Of a stretch of 64,000 bases of DNA, positions 12,671-23,768 are shown piece after piece. Within the stretch, counting starts at the first letter, position 1; each line of letters begins with the position of its first letter. The notes under the pieces were generated by a model that had not been told where the DNA came from, did no database searches, and saw only the letters and a program-made list of their open reading frames with translations. A program made the position numbers and the translations under genes. Source of the stretch: Manihot esculenta (Eukaryota; Streptophyta; Magnoliopsida; Malpighiales; Euphorbiaceae); contig NC_035171.2 of the NCBI RefSeq assembly GCF_001659605.2, forward strand, positions 1-64,000, read 5' to 3'.

Positions 12671-13791
12671 CTGGCCAGCCACCTATAAAGGGGTCCCTTA
12701 GCCGAAAACGGGTGAGCTTTTCTCTCCATTTTCGGCCAAGGTGAGCTCTCTGCCATCCCTCGCTGATTTTGAGTTCCTTCCTTCAAATCTTTCTCGATTT
12801 TCATTAGTTTTACCCTTGTTTTGAAGATTTTGAGCATTTGAGCAAGTTTTGGAGCTTGGAGGTTCAAGGAGCTCTTCTCTCCCATTTTAAGAGCTAGGGT
12901 CATTCTCCTCTCGATCTTCAAGAGGTAAGGGCCGATCTTGAGCTTATGGCATGTTTTAAGTAAGTTTTAAGTAGATCTATGGGGTAGAATGCATGTTTAG
13001 CTTATGGTTAGGTTTATGGGTTCATGTTATGTTTTTGGACAATGTGGATGTTTGATGTGTTGTAGATGGGGTTTAAGATAGTTTGAAGCCCCTAGGAACT
13101 TGTATGCTTGAGTATGTATGTTGTAGATTAGGAAAAATGCATGTTTGGATGGTTTTGGGAGGCAAATGTGCATGAGGAGCCAAGTTTCTGCCCTTTGGCA
13201 GAAACCAGGTTCGGCAGCCGAAGGACTTTCGGCCGCCGAACCTACCTGGGAGGCCAGCCTTTCGGCAGTCGAAGCCTGCCCCCGAAAAGAGACTTTCATC
13301 TCTGGAGGGCACTTTCGGCCGCCAAAGGTGCCGCCGAACCTTCTGGCTTTCGGCTCTGGAGGGACTTTCGGCCACCGAACCTGCCGCCGAAAGTGCCCTG
13401 TTCAACCTTCCTTTGCATGTTTTTGCATGGATGTTTGAGGTGTTTTAGAGGATTTTTGGGGGATGTTTTTAGAGTTATGTTCTAGTTGTTTGGTCCCTTA
13501 TTTGAGTCCACCTGTGTAGGTTCGGACCCGAGGAACCGAGGACCCCAGCAGTGAGTCAGCTGCTTCAGTCAGTGTCAGAGCTAGCCAGAGGTGAGTAGAA
13601 TAAACTCTTATCTTTTAATAAATGAAAATTTTAGCATGAATCATGCATCATAAATGCCATGTGATATCCTAGGTTGCTTGCATTAGAATTCACGAAGATG
13701 TTGTATTGCATATCTTGATGTTGCTGTGGATGGATGTTGGATGACCCATTGGTCCTCAGTATGATGAGACATGATATGATATGATATGGAA

Positions 13792-13938
13792 GTCCAGGTG
13801 TGGCCTGCACTACGCCTCTGGCATTATGTAAGTGAAAGTCCGGGTGTGGCCTGCACTACGCCCCCGGCACAGTTGGACATGTATGTTATGAGATATGTAA
13901 GGGAAAGACCAGGTGTGGCCTGCACTACGCCCCTGGCA
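13792..13938 (+). repeat. Three covarying hairpin units in the Tekay A LTR
   Basis: Three 32-bp units (13792-13823, 13838-13869, 13907-13938) share the core GTGGCCTGCACTACGCC and have complementary arms. The third pair of the stem is A-T in units 1 and 3 and G-C in unit 2, a compensatory change; the fifth pair is G-T, G-C and G-C. They lie in the transcribed part of the LTR and recur in the other Tekay LTRs. Confidence 0.65.
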
Positions 13939-14584
13939 TAGTTGGACTATGTAGAGGACCCTTGGTGATAAGTCCATCCTTGATGTGATATGGTTGTGAT
14001 GTGATGCATTACATGATAGCATGTGTTTTAATTGTTATTATTCTGCTCACTGGGCTCTTGTAGCTCACCCCTCTCCCCTTATCCCCCAGGTTTGCAGGTA
14101 CAGGGTAGACCAGGAGGTCAGCAGGAGTAAAGTCTGTTGTATGTAATAGTTAGAATGTGGACATGATAAATTGTAAAAAGTTGTAATGTAAAGTTTTGAA
14201 TAGACATGTTATGTATAATGATAATGAGGATTAGAAATTGTGCTTGACCCTATGAGTATTGTCATCCCCCCTTGATACATGATCTATAGGATGTTTTATG
14301 ATGGTTATGTTCTACCAAGCTTGTGTATGATGAGATACCCCATTGGAGCATTTGATGAGAGCTCCAATGTGAGGTTTATGTTTATGTTTATGTATATGTT
14401 TATATGCATGCACAGGTTGGGTTTGGTAAAAGAAAAGAAAAGTTCAAATTTTTATGTATGTTGCTGATCATGTATGGGATTTGACAGGTGCACAGGTTAT
14501 ATGTCAGGCTTGCTACGGGTCCCGGCGGCCTTAAGCCGATCTGGATCCTAGCTCCGGTAGCGGTCCGGTTTTCGGATCGTTACA

Positions 14585-15583
14585 TATGATCCCTACCTTG
14601 ATACCTACAATCCATGTTGGAGGGACCACCCGAATTATGGCTATGCAAGGGCTAACTACTACCAAAACTATCAAGCCCAAGCAACACCTCAAAACTCCAA
14701 TATAGAACTTGAAGAGATGGTAAGGAAATTGAAAATTTCTGGGAAAATTCTCCAACAGCAAGTGGATCAAGCGGTCAACTCAGTGGACGCATACATATTA
14801 AGAAGAGAGGAAGAGCTTCAAGATCTATGGGACGATGACGAAGAGACAGACCGAGCTGTTGAGTCTACTGCACAAATCACCACTACACTTGAAGCTGAAC
14901 CAGCTACTGCCCAAACAACGCTTGTTGAAGCTTCTGCCTCCCAAGAGACAGCTCCTACTGTCAAAAATATTGAATTTGTTGCTGTAACACTTTCTGCACC
15001 AGCAAGTCCATCTACTGCCACACCAGCCACTGCTACATTTGAACCAGATACCCGATTCCAGGTTACTGCAGAATTTTCTGCACCAGCAGATTTTCTACAT
15101 CTACAGATTTTGCTGCCGCACCTGCTGAAGAATTTTCTACACCAGTAAAATCACCCACTGCCACGCCTGCCACTGCTGAAATTGCACCAGAAACTAAGTT
15201 CCAGATTACTGCAGAAAATCCAGCAATGGCAGAACCCCCTGTTGCACGTGAAGAAGCTGAAATTCAAGCTGGAAATCTGCCTATCCAACCTACTGCAAAT
15301 AGAGACAACAGTTGCTGTCCACCTGCTGAAAATTCCACAATTACATCAGCAATTGCTGAACCTGCTGTCCAAAAATCAGCAAGTGCTGAATCTGCCACCA
15401 TTACATCCCTTGTTGCTGTCCAAACACCAGCAACCTCAGAAATTGACACCACTGAACCAGAAGTTGTTGCACTCGCTGAACCAGCAACATACACCACTCA
15501 AACAGCTCCTGAACAGCCAGCAAAGAAGCAACAAGTGGGACAAATGGCTTCATCCTTGAGTAAGCTTGAATCACAAGGAAAGC
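14585..15583 (+). pseudogene. gag: Athila-like gag, 5' part (interrupted)
   Basis: Starts mid-protein after the Tekay A LTR. The opening residues (DPYLDTYNPCWRDHPNYGY) match the conserved Athila/Tat gag tail pattern T-Y-N-x-x-W-R-x-H-P-N. Then follows a charged helical segment (about 14710-14850) and a long low-complexity Ala/Thr/Pro/Glu region (14870-15560). At least one frame change occurs near 15130-15220. The reading resumes across the solo LTR at 17861 (SLSKLESQGKL before, P-S-Q-T after). Confidence 0.8.
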
Positions 15584-17860
15584 TGTAATACCCGGCTAGA
15601 CTCCGGTATCGGAATCCCTACCGTCCGGTGGGACCTCGGATGTCGGAAACCTCTAGAAGGGTAAAACTATGATTTTATGAAATGTTTTCATGTATTTCAT
15701 GTTTTTAAGTAAGAATTAAATGAGTTTTTGCACGAACAATCTTTGGAGGAAAACCCAGGTTCGGCCGCCGAACTTTGAGGTTCGGCCGCCGAACATGCAT
15801 GCTTTCGGAGGGACTTTAGGCGCCCGAAAATTTTGAGTGAGGGAAATGCAGGTTCGGCCGCCGAACTCCAAGTTCGGCCGCCGAACCTTGCATGCATGCG
15901 GAGGCACCTTCGGCCCCCGAACGTGGCTTGGCCAGCCACCTATAAAAGGGGCACTTAGCCGAAATGGGAGGGTTTTCTCCCATTTTCGACCTCAGCGAGC
16001 TTCCGACCTCCCTCTCCCAAATCTTGTGTTTTTCCTTCAATCCCCACCTTTTTTCTTTGAGTTTTAAGGTTCCACTAAAGTTTTTGAGTGTTTTTAAGCA
16101 AGTTTGGAGCTTGGAAGTCTTGGAGCTAAATCCCTCCATTTTCCGAGCTAGGGTCGTTCTTCCTCTAGATCTTCAAGAGGTAAGCTTCGATCTATGCTTC
16201 TTTTATGTTTTATGAAAGTTTTATGCAAGATGATGGGGTAGAATGCATGTACAGGCTTGTTGTTAGGTTTATGGATTTATGTTGTGTTTTGAACAATGTA
16301 TGTTGGAAATGTGTTGTTTGAAGTGTTGTAGTTGGGGTATATTTTAGTTTGAGACCCCTAGGTGTGATGTATGATGTGTATGCATGTGTAGAGACAAGTT
16401 TATGCAGGTTTTGAGGCGTTTTGGAGGCTGTGGGCACGAGGGAGCCAAGTTTCTGCCCTTCGGCAGAAACTCAGGTTCGGCCGCCGAAGTGACTTTCGGC
16501 CGCCGAACCCCCTTGTGGAGGCAGTTTCGGCTGCCGAAGCCTGCCCCCGAAACTCAAGTTTCGTCTCTGTCTGGGAGGTTCGGCCGCCGAAAGTGCCGCC
16601 GAACCTGCATGACTTTCGGCTGCAGAGGGACTTTCGGTCGCCGAACCTGTCGCCGAAAGTGCCATGTTCAGCCATTTCTTGCATGTTTTCATGTGATGTT
16701 TTCAGGATGTTTTAGGGGGTTTTTGGGGAGTATTTTTAGAGTCATGTTCATGTATGTTTGGTGCCTCATTTGAGTCCACCTGTGTAGGTTCGGACCCGAG
16801 GAACCGAGACCCCCGGTTGTGAGATAGTCGTTCTGAGTTCGTTGTTAAAGCTTCAGTTACCTGGTGAGTGGAACAACCCCTTAAGCTTTAAAGTAAATGA
16901 ATAAATGAATGAATCATAAAGCATTGCCCATGCATCATTATGCCATGAGATATATTAGGTTGTTTACATTAGAATTCACGAATATGTTGCATTGCATACT
17001 TTGTTGTTGATGTGGATGAATGTTGAATGATCCATTAGCCCTTGTATGTCATGATAGCCTATGTGAGTCCAGGTGTGCCTGCTATGGCTCTACGCCCCTG
17101 GCACTATGACAGATTATGGAAGTCCGGGTGTGCCTGCTACGGCTCTACGCCCCCGGCATGTATAAGTAAGAAAGATAGGGGCTAAATGGTGACAAGTTCA
17201 TCCTTGTTGTGAAATGTTTGTGTTATGGCGCATACATGAAAGCATGAACAAGAAAAAGAAAGAAAAAGTTAAATGAATAATAATATACCTAAAAAGGGAG
17301 GAATTAAAATAAATGTTTTTAGTTTCTGCTCACTGGGCTCTAGTAGCTCACCCCACTCCCTTTATTCCCAGAGTTACAGGTACAAGATAGATCAAGAAGT
17401 CGGCTAGAGTGAAGTCAAGTCTTGTATGTTGTAATAGATACTAGTGGACATGAACATGATGTATTGAGTATTTATGACCATGTAATGTAATGAATGATTT
17501 GATGATGTATTGAGGATTATAGTAGTGTTTGACCTAAAGGTGTGTGAATCCCCATTATGTACAGAGTGTTTGATGAGTAATGATGTTATGACTATGATTA
17601 TCCAAGCTGATATGTATGACGATGATACCCCATTGGAGTATTTGATGAGGACTCCAGTGTGGGGTTTATGTATGAACTTGTGCATGCACAGGTTTTGCTT
17701 GGATAAGACAAAAGAAATACTTTTACAGATCATGTATATGTTGTTATGTATGGGATTCCACAGGTTTACAGGATGTATGTAGGCTTGCTACGGGTCCCGG
17801 CGGCCTTAAGCCGATCTGGATCCTAGCGCCGGTAACGGGTCGGATTTCCGGGTCGTTACA
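15584..17860 (+). mobile_element. Solo Tekay LTR (2,277 bp) with perfect 5-bp target duplication
   Basis: Full LTR with TGTAATACCC at the left and CGTTACA at the right, no internal region. Flanks are AAAGC at 15579-15583 and AAAGC at 17861-17865, a perfect duplication. Removing the LTR and one copy rejoins the Athila gag frame. TATA box TATAAAA at 15941-15947. Palindrome pairs precede the TATA box; a second palindrome cluster lies at about 16474-16665. Such solo LTRs arise by recombination between the two LTRs of a complete element. Confidence 0.96.
17067..17158 (+). repeat. Two covarying hairpin units in the solo Tekay LTR
   Basis: Units at 17067-17103 and 17122-17158 have arms CCAGG/CCTGG and CCGGG/CCCGG, respectively. 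The A-T to G-C swap in the stem mirrors that in the Tekay A LTR although the loop sequence differs (TGCCTGCTAYGGCTCTACG). Confidence 0.6.
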
Positions 17861-18316
17861 AAAGCTACCTTCCCAAACTGAGATAAATCCAAGGCAAAAT
17901 GCTAGTGCCATCACATTGAGGAGTGGAAAAGAGCTGCAAGACAGTAGGGCTAAAAAATTGCAAAAACAGGCCATGGAAAAAAATCTGCCAGAAAGTGATC
18001 AGGGCAGTGATTTGCCCAAATCACCCAGACAATCTGCCCAAATAAGTGAGCAGACAGACATGACAGAAGGTGATCAATCCAAATCACCCAGACAATCTGC
18101 CCAAATCAGTGAGCAGACAGACATGACAGAGGGTGATCTGCCCAAATCAATAGGAGATCTGCCCAAATCAACAGATGATCTGCCCAAATCACCTAAGCAA
18201 ACAGACCCCGTCTTGCCTAAATCACTGGAGCAGACAGACATGGTAGAGAGTGATTTGCCCAAATCAATACCAAATCTGCCCCAATTAGCAAGCAGACAGC
18301 AACTGCACCAGATCTG
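17861..18316 (+). pseudogene. gag: Athila-like gag, 3' part with tandem peptide repeat
   Basis: Continues the gag frame after the solo LTR. It holds the conserved ASAITLRSGKEL motif of Athila gag/protease junctions (about 17905-17940) and then a tandem repeat built on the residues LPKSPRQSAQISEQTDMTEGD, about 60 bp per unit, in two good and several partial copies (about 18010-18270). The underlying DNA repeats a short palindromic string, GATTTGCCCAAATC and variants, also seen in the non-coding parts of these elements. Stop at 18314. Confidence 0.75.
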
Positions 18317-18317
18317 A

Positions 18318-18500
18318 AGCCCTTGCCCAGCCACCTCAAATATGCCTACTTGGGAGCTGGAAATATACTTCTAGTAATTATTTCTAACCAGCTCAGCCAA
18401 GAAGAAGAGGAAAAGCTCCTTGATGTGTTGAGGAAGCACAAGAAAGCAATTGGGTGGACCTTGGAGGACATAAAAGGCACCTCAAGACCATTCGGTTGAG
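18318..18500 (+). pseudogene. Athila-like pol linker remnant fused to env-like tail
   Basis: Encodes LKPLPSHLKYAYLGAGN and a following E/K-rich helix ending GWTLEDIKGT, which is the conserved stretch just before reverse transcriptase in Athila pol. Sequence then jumps (about 18490-18500) to a stretch homologous to 35150-35300, the end of the env-like ORF in element 2. RT, RNase H, integrase and most of the env-like ORF are missing. Confidence 0.7.
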
Positions 18501-19593
18501 GCTCAAGACAGGATGCAACACATGGATGTTGCAGCTGCTGGTTCAACATTTTCTGCCCACAGACCAACCATGACAGTGATTTGGCCGAGTGATTTGCCCA
18601 AATCACTTGGCCTAATCACCCACATCCCAGGCAGTCCCTTTCCTTCTCCTTATTAATTTTTTCATATTTATGTTTAAACATTGAGGACAATGTTTGGGAT
18701 ATGTGTGGGGGTATTTACTGTTAGGTTATTTTTGCATTGTTTACTTTATCTTTTTGCTTTCTTTTTGTTTCTTTTTGCATTTTTTTTGCTCCATAAACAC
18801 ACACCAAAATTTTTTCACACATTTTTCACTTTTTGCACACACACACACAGAATTTTGACTTAGCTTTTGCTCTACTCAGCATAGATAACAAGGTTAAAAG
18901 AGCTTCCTATCTCATGACCCCATTGATTTTCACCCCTTTAGGCCTAAATTGAATCAATTATAGTGTGCTACCTTCACTTTGGAAGTTCTTTTCTTGAATT
19001 GAATCTCTAAATTTGCATTGGTCAAGGGAAATAAAAATATAAATACATGCAAATAAAAAGTTAGTGTAACTCCCTATGAGGTGATTTGCCCAAACTGTCA
19101 TGAAAAGAAAAGAAAAAGGAAAAAACCAGCACAAAGCACAAATCATAAACCTATTCCAATGGCCAAATAAGCTATGAACAGAGCTAGTAGCCACTTGAAC
19201 AAGTGACTGACTGAGTAACTGGGGGTGGGTATCACCAATATGCACCTTCGCGTAAAAAGGTTAGTGACTTTTTCAGGCAAGAATAAAAAGTGCTGCTGAA
19301 TAAAATAAAATAAAACACTCAAAGAAGGGCAAGTCACTCATAGAGATTGCATTGAGCTCATATAAAGAGAATAAGCATGATTAAATCAAGAACCTTTTTC
19401 TTGACCATGGTAGGTGAGGGAAAACAAGGAAAAGAAGAAACAACCTTGGTGCATGTACTCTATACTGTGATACTTCAATTTAGGAGTCTAGGGGGGCTGA
19501 TTAAGTGGTACTTAGGCTCAAAAGAAAAAGGGGTTTGATTGACTAAGTTGTTTGTTACTTGAGGACAAGCAAAAAGCTAGGTGTAGGGGTATT
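18501..19593 (+). other. Athila 1 3' untranslated region
   Basis: About 1.1 kb without a gene, closely similar to 35150-36259. It contains an internal purine-rich motif after TTGAGGACAA (GTGTGGGGGTA at about 18702-18712) and the true polypurine tract before the LTR (GTGTAGGGGTATT, about 19581-19593, again preceded by TTGAGGACAAGC). Confidence 0.7.
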
Positions 19594-20995
19594 TGATCAA
19601 GCATAATTTAGCCACATTTTTATTATATTTATTACTGTTTATTTATACATTTTTCTAGCTTAATTTGTGTTTTTGTTATGTTTTTACAGAAAAGGAAGAA
19701 ATTGGAAAGTTGGAGAAAAAGTGAAGAAAAAGCTGGAAAAGTGATTGGGTCAAAGTGATTTGCTAAAATCACTCGCAGAGACTAACCAAATCACTCGCAG
19801 AGACAGAGACAGAAACTGGACTGAATCCCAGAAAGCGATTGGGGCAAATCGAGCAAATGATCTGCCTAAATCACCTTGACAGCAGAAATTGACAGCAGAG
19901 GCAGGAAAACAACAGGGAACCGAATTTCGAATTTTCAGAAGTCCAAATCTAACTAAATCACTACCAACACAATTCCAAGAGCCACGAAAGAGTTTCTCAC
20001 CTAAGGAATTCCAGTTGCAATTAAATTCAACATCAAAAGAGGAATCACAAGCCAAATTAAAAAGGAATTTCAAAACCCTAAAAGGATGGAATTCTTCAGC
20101 TATAAAAGGGCAGCCTCCAAACCAGCAAAAGCATCTCATCTTTAGCAATTCTGCAGAAAAATACAGCAGCTTTTCTTCTTCTTTTCTTTCTTCTTCCTTT
20201 TGTGATTTTGTCCATCATGAGTGGCTAAATCCATTCTTTTCTAGTTGAAGTTGGTGAATTTCAGATTTGTGATGAATTGGGAGATTTAAATCTCCATTGT
20301 TAAACTTCTATTTATTTTCAATATTTATGCAATTTGATCTTTCTATAATTGTTGCTTTGCTTTTAGAATCAATTTAGGCCTATTGCTTTTAATTGCTTGA
20401 GTAACAATTGTTTGAATAATTTAGGTTCATAATTGCTTAGATTATTTAAACACACATTTAATCAAGTTGCATAATCTAAACTTGACCACGCGGTTGGCAA
20501 GGTTAGAATTAGGTTTCTCTAAGTCTTAATGCAGTTAACAGTTGTTCGATGCTAAAAGTCCCAAGGACGTTCCTTGGCAACTTGTTAACTAGTGTTTGAT
20601 TAGCGAACGTTTCCTAATCAAACTAGAACTAAGGAGGAATTTGGATTGTAAGAAGCGTCTTCCACATCCTAAACTAATTTATTGAAATAAATAGGAGTAT
20701 CGAAAAGATCAATGATCAATTCTAAACAAACTGAAATAGATCCATTCTTCAACTAGAATTCTTCTCCTATTGAAATTCTCATCTTTTTAAATTATTGCTT
20801 TCTCTTGCTATTTAATATTAACTCATCAAATCAAACCCCCCTCTTTTAATTACTTGTTATTTACTTGTCCAAGTCATTAATAGGAAAATACGTAGTGTCA
20901 AATCCCTGTGGTTCGACCCTATTGCCACTATCTGCAAATTTATTTTGTTGGTTGATAATAGGTTTATTTTTTACGGCTTCGACAACCGCTTATCA
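19594..20995 (+). repeat. Athila 1 3' LTR (about 1,402 bp)
   Basis: Begins TGATCAAGCATAA and ends CCGCTTATCA. A TATA-like TATAAAAGGG lies at about 20100-20109. Similar over its length to 36260-37709. The final part carries the conserved string GGCTTCGACAACCGC shared by all Athila-type LTRs in the window, including fragment X at 37710-38262. Confidence 0.87.
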
Positions 20996-22290
20996 GTATG
21001 CTGATATAGTAAATTACCTTGCCACAGGTAATTTGCCTACTGATTTGCCCAAACACATGAGAGACAAGATCAAGAAAGATGCAAGATATTATGTGTGGGA
21101 TGAGCCTTACCTATGGAAGCATTGTGCATATCAAGTTATAAGGAGATGCATCCCGGAGCAAGAAACACATTCTGTCCTAGCCTTCTGCCACTCATATGGC
21201 TGTGGAGGACACTTTGGGCCACGCAAGACAGCCTTGAAGATACTTGAAAGTGGGTTATTTTGACCTAACATATTTAGAGATTCTTATTTATTTTGTAGGT
21301 CATGTGCAAGATGCCAACAAACGGAAAACCTTGGCAACCGAAGTGAAATGCCACAAGCACCCATCATGGTGTGTGAAATCTTTGATATTTGGGGCATTGA
21401 CTTCATGGGACCATTCTCACCTTCCTTTGGCAACACCTACATACTTCTAGCCGTGGACTATGTGTCCAAGTGGATTGAGGCCAAGGCAACAAGGGCTGAT
21501 GATGCAAAAACAGTTTTGTGACTTTGTGAAATCCCATATATTCTCAAGATTCGGTCTGCCCAAGGCCATTATCAGTGACCGAGGCACCCATTTTTGCAAC
21601 AAGGTAGTAGAAACTCTCTTCAAGAAACACCATGTCATCCATAGAACCTCTACTGCTTATCATCCTCAAACAAATGGGCTAGCCGAAGTATCAAATAGGG
21701 AGATCAAGTCAATCTTGGAGAAAACAGTCTGCCCAAATCGCAAGGATTGGAGTGTGCGCCTCAATGATGCCTTATGGGCATATAGGACAGCCTATAAAAT
21801 TCCAATTGGAATGTCTCCATATAGGCTGATTTATGGGAAAGCTTGCCATCTGCCCATAGAGCTTGAACACAAAGCCTATTGGGCTGTCAAAAGGTGTAAT
21901 CTTGATGAAAAAGAAGCTGGAGTCCACAGAAAATTACAACTTCAAGAGCTTGAGGAGATCCAGCGTGATGCATATGAAGCTTCATGGAATTACAAAGCTA
22001 AAACCAAAGCCTTCCATGACAAAAATATCACCAGAAAACACTTCTAGGTTGGTGATAAGGTTTTGCTTTTTGATTCAAGGTTCAAATTATTCCTTGGGAA
22101 GCTTCGATCTAGGTGGATAGGACCATTTGTGGTTGAGCATGTCTATCCACATGGGGCTGTTGACATACGGAGTCCACAAACAAGCAAAGTTTTCAAAGTT
22201 AATGGACATCATTTGAAGATATTCTATGAAGGATTTACTGTTCATCTTGTGGAAGAGATCCCCTTGGATCCCCCTTCCCTAGACTGCTGA
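20996..22290 (+). pseudogene. Athila-like element 2 integrase (broken)
   Basis: Encodes a recognisable Athila integrase starting YADIVNYLATG. Zinc-binding His and Cys pairs: H-x-YGCGGH (about 21187-21215) and C-x2-C (CARCQQ, about 21303-21320). Core: D of GIDFMGPF (about 21395-21420), D of SDRGTHF (about 21573-21595) and E of [11 protein letters not shown] (about 21670-21705). A C-terminal GPF/V-rich segment follows to the stop at 22288. Breaks: TGA at 21261, frame changes near 21300 and 21430-21480, TAG at 22045. It continues after the copia insertion with the typical post-pol spacer. Confidence 0.9.
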
Positions 22291-22323
22291 TCAACTCGAG
22301 GAAGTCCAGCCCAAGACAGAAAA

Positions 22324-22328
22324 TAGGG
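22324..22328. other. Target-site duplication, left copy (TAGGG)
   Basis: TAGGG at 22324-22328 directly before the copia LTR is repeated at 33337-33341 directly after the other LTR. Confidence 0.97.
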
Positions 22329-23768
22329 TGTTGTCCCTTGAGGCAACCCAAGAGGGGGGGGTGAATTGGGTTTATAAAAATTTAATGGCAAAGACAAGAA
22401 ATTAGAAGAGAATAGGGAAGAGAAAAATCAACACAAAGATTTATAGAGATTCAGCTATCCAAGCCTACGTCCTCTCCTCAAGGTCCACTTGAGAGTTCAA
22501 CTCCACTATCAAATCTTCTTTGGGTGAAGATCAAAACCCTTACAATCTTAGAGCAAGCCTTTGCTCTTTACAAATCTCTTTTTCCACTCTAGAGCAATTC
22601 TTTGCTCAATGCCACACTCACAACAACAGAATCTCTCAATCAACCTTTACTTACTCAGAGAAGCCAATCAATTACAACTCAAAACAAGCTTTCAAGAAAT
22701 CAATGCTTTGGCTCAAGGTTTTGAGAGAGAGAGAATGAAAAATGTTGTAATCTCAATAAATATTTGCTTAGATGGTTGTTGTAACCTCACAACAACAAAA
22801 ACAAGTTGTATTTATAGTTCTATCATAAATATGGCCATTGGGGGTGCATTAAATGCAAATAGAGCCGTTTATGTTCAGAAATAACCGTTATACCGTGCCC
22901 AGAAAAACTCAGGTTTGGCGTCCTAAGCTTAGAGTTCGGCGGCCGAACCATTTGGGGCGAAGAAACTATTCCTTTAAAACTGAACTTTCGGCGGCCTAAA
23001 CTCAATGTTCGGCGGCCGAACATGGTGGACTTTCGTTTCTGTTCCTCACTTTCGGAAGCCAAACTTTAGGCTTCGGAGGCAGACCCAAAACACACTTTCG
23101 GCGGCCGAAGGTTAAATGTTCGGCGGCCGAAAGTGTGGGACTTTCGTCTCTGTCCCTCACTTTCGGAAGCCGAAGGTTACACTTAGCGGGCTGGTTGAAA
23201 ACCTACTTTCGGCGGCCGAAAGTCAATGTTCGGCGGCCGAACATATGGGACTTTCGTTTCTGTCCCTGACTTTCGGAAGCCGAAAGTTGTGTTTAGGGGG
23301 CACAAAATCCCTTCTTTAAAACTTTGAAAAATCATAACTTAGGCTATAAAAATTCATTTTTCAATCCGTTTGAATATTTGTAACCTATATTTTTAGATCT
23401 TTCAATTTGATGAAAAATAATTTCAAAAGCACTTCTTTTGGAAAATTTCATTTTGGTCCCTGAAGGTCAAGTACTCAAAAAATTGGCCATATCTAAAAGA
23501 ACTTTTAGAAATGAAAGAACCTTGAGCCATCACAATCAATTACTTGAAATTCACAATGAATAGAATTTATCAAAGTATAAAATAATTTCTTATCCCTTTC
23601 TTGTGGTATGCTTCCATGTATGGCACATTTCACTTTTGTGATTGAAGCAATTTCATTTATTTCAATAGGGAACCTGCAAGCTCAAAACAAACACCTTTGA
23701 AGATAATTAGTAGCACACCAATTGTTTATTAATCATCAAAATAAGGATTAGGATATTTAGGTCCAACA
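22329..23768 (-). repeat. SIRE-like 3' LTR
   Basis: TGTTGTCCCTTGAGG at its left edge, GGTCCAACA at its right edge. 1,440 bp. It holds the GCC-box palindrome array at 22935-23290 on a 110-111-bp tandem unit. Confidence 0.95.
22935..23290 (-). promoter_or_regulatory. GCC-box palindrome array with 110-111-bp tandem unit in SIRE U3
   Basis: TTCGGCGGCCGAA at 22935, 23008, 23097, 23119, 23208 and 23229, with one- or two-base variants at 22987, 23162 and 23271. Starts 22987, 23097 and 23208 are 110 and 111 bp apart, so a unit is repeated nearly three times. Also contains GACTTTCGTCTCTGTC (23139-23154), identical to a string in the Tekay LTR at 51605-51620. In transcription direction the array lies upstream of the TATA box. 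Confidence 0.65.

Larger units (their letters stand above)
7112..14584 (+). mobile_element. Ty3/gypsy Tekay/Del-like element A, 5'-truncated by the telomere
   Basis: The element runs from inside its untranslated leader (7112) through gag-pol (7264-12250), a polypurine tract (12337-12348) and the 3' LTR (12349-14584). The 5' LTR and primer-binding site are missing: the telomere joins at the leader position matching 39375 or so of the related minus-strand element B, which retains PBS and LTR. Lineage call rests on the integrase region, RNase H context and a chromodomain-like C-terminus. The protein region holds several stops and one frameshift, so it is not autonomous. It sits inside an Athila-like gag, which resumes at 14585. 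Confidence 0.93.
12349..14584 (+). repeat. Tekay A 3' LTR (2,236 bp)
   Basis: Begins TGTAATACCC and ends CGTTACA (inverted TGTAA/TTACA ends). A TATA box, TATAAA, is at 12684-12689, so U3 is about 340 bp and the rest is transcribed R/U5. U3 holds GCC-box palindromes; a second cluster of half and full palindromes lies at 13209-13400; three hairpin units lie at 13792-13938. Small ORFs inside it are by-products of the GC-rich repeats. Family copies in the window: 15584, 39504 (minus), 50641, 62092 (minus), 63934 and a 37-bp stub at 49221. Confidence 0.93.
14585..20995 (+). mobile_element. Athila-like Ty3/gypsy element 1, left end missing, internally deleted
   Basis: Pieces in order: gag (14585-15583), solo Tekay LTR insertion, gag tail (17861-18316), a short piece of the pol segment just upstream of reverse transcriptase (about 18318-18490), a jump to the 3' end of the env-like region (about 18495-18650), 3' untranslated region (18650-19593) and 3' LTR (19594-20995). 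The left side is replaced by Tekay A and the telomere. Most of RT, RNase H and integrase are absent, so this is a deletion derivative. The 3' LTR abuts the integrase of a second Athila-like element at 20996, implying insertion into it. Confidence 0.8.

Noticed and set aside
13073..13485. Overlapping small ORFs in the Tekay LTRs on both strands
   Set aside because: They come from GC-rich palindromic repeats lacking stops; they are not conserved in frame between LTR copies.
22935..23290. Regularly spaced palindromes as a possible CRISPR array
   Set aside because: Spacers are themselves repeated, the context is a eukaryotic LTR and no cas genes exist.
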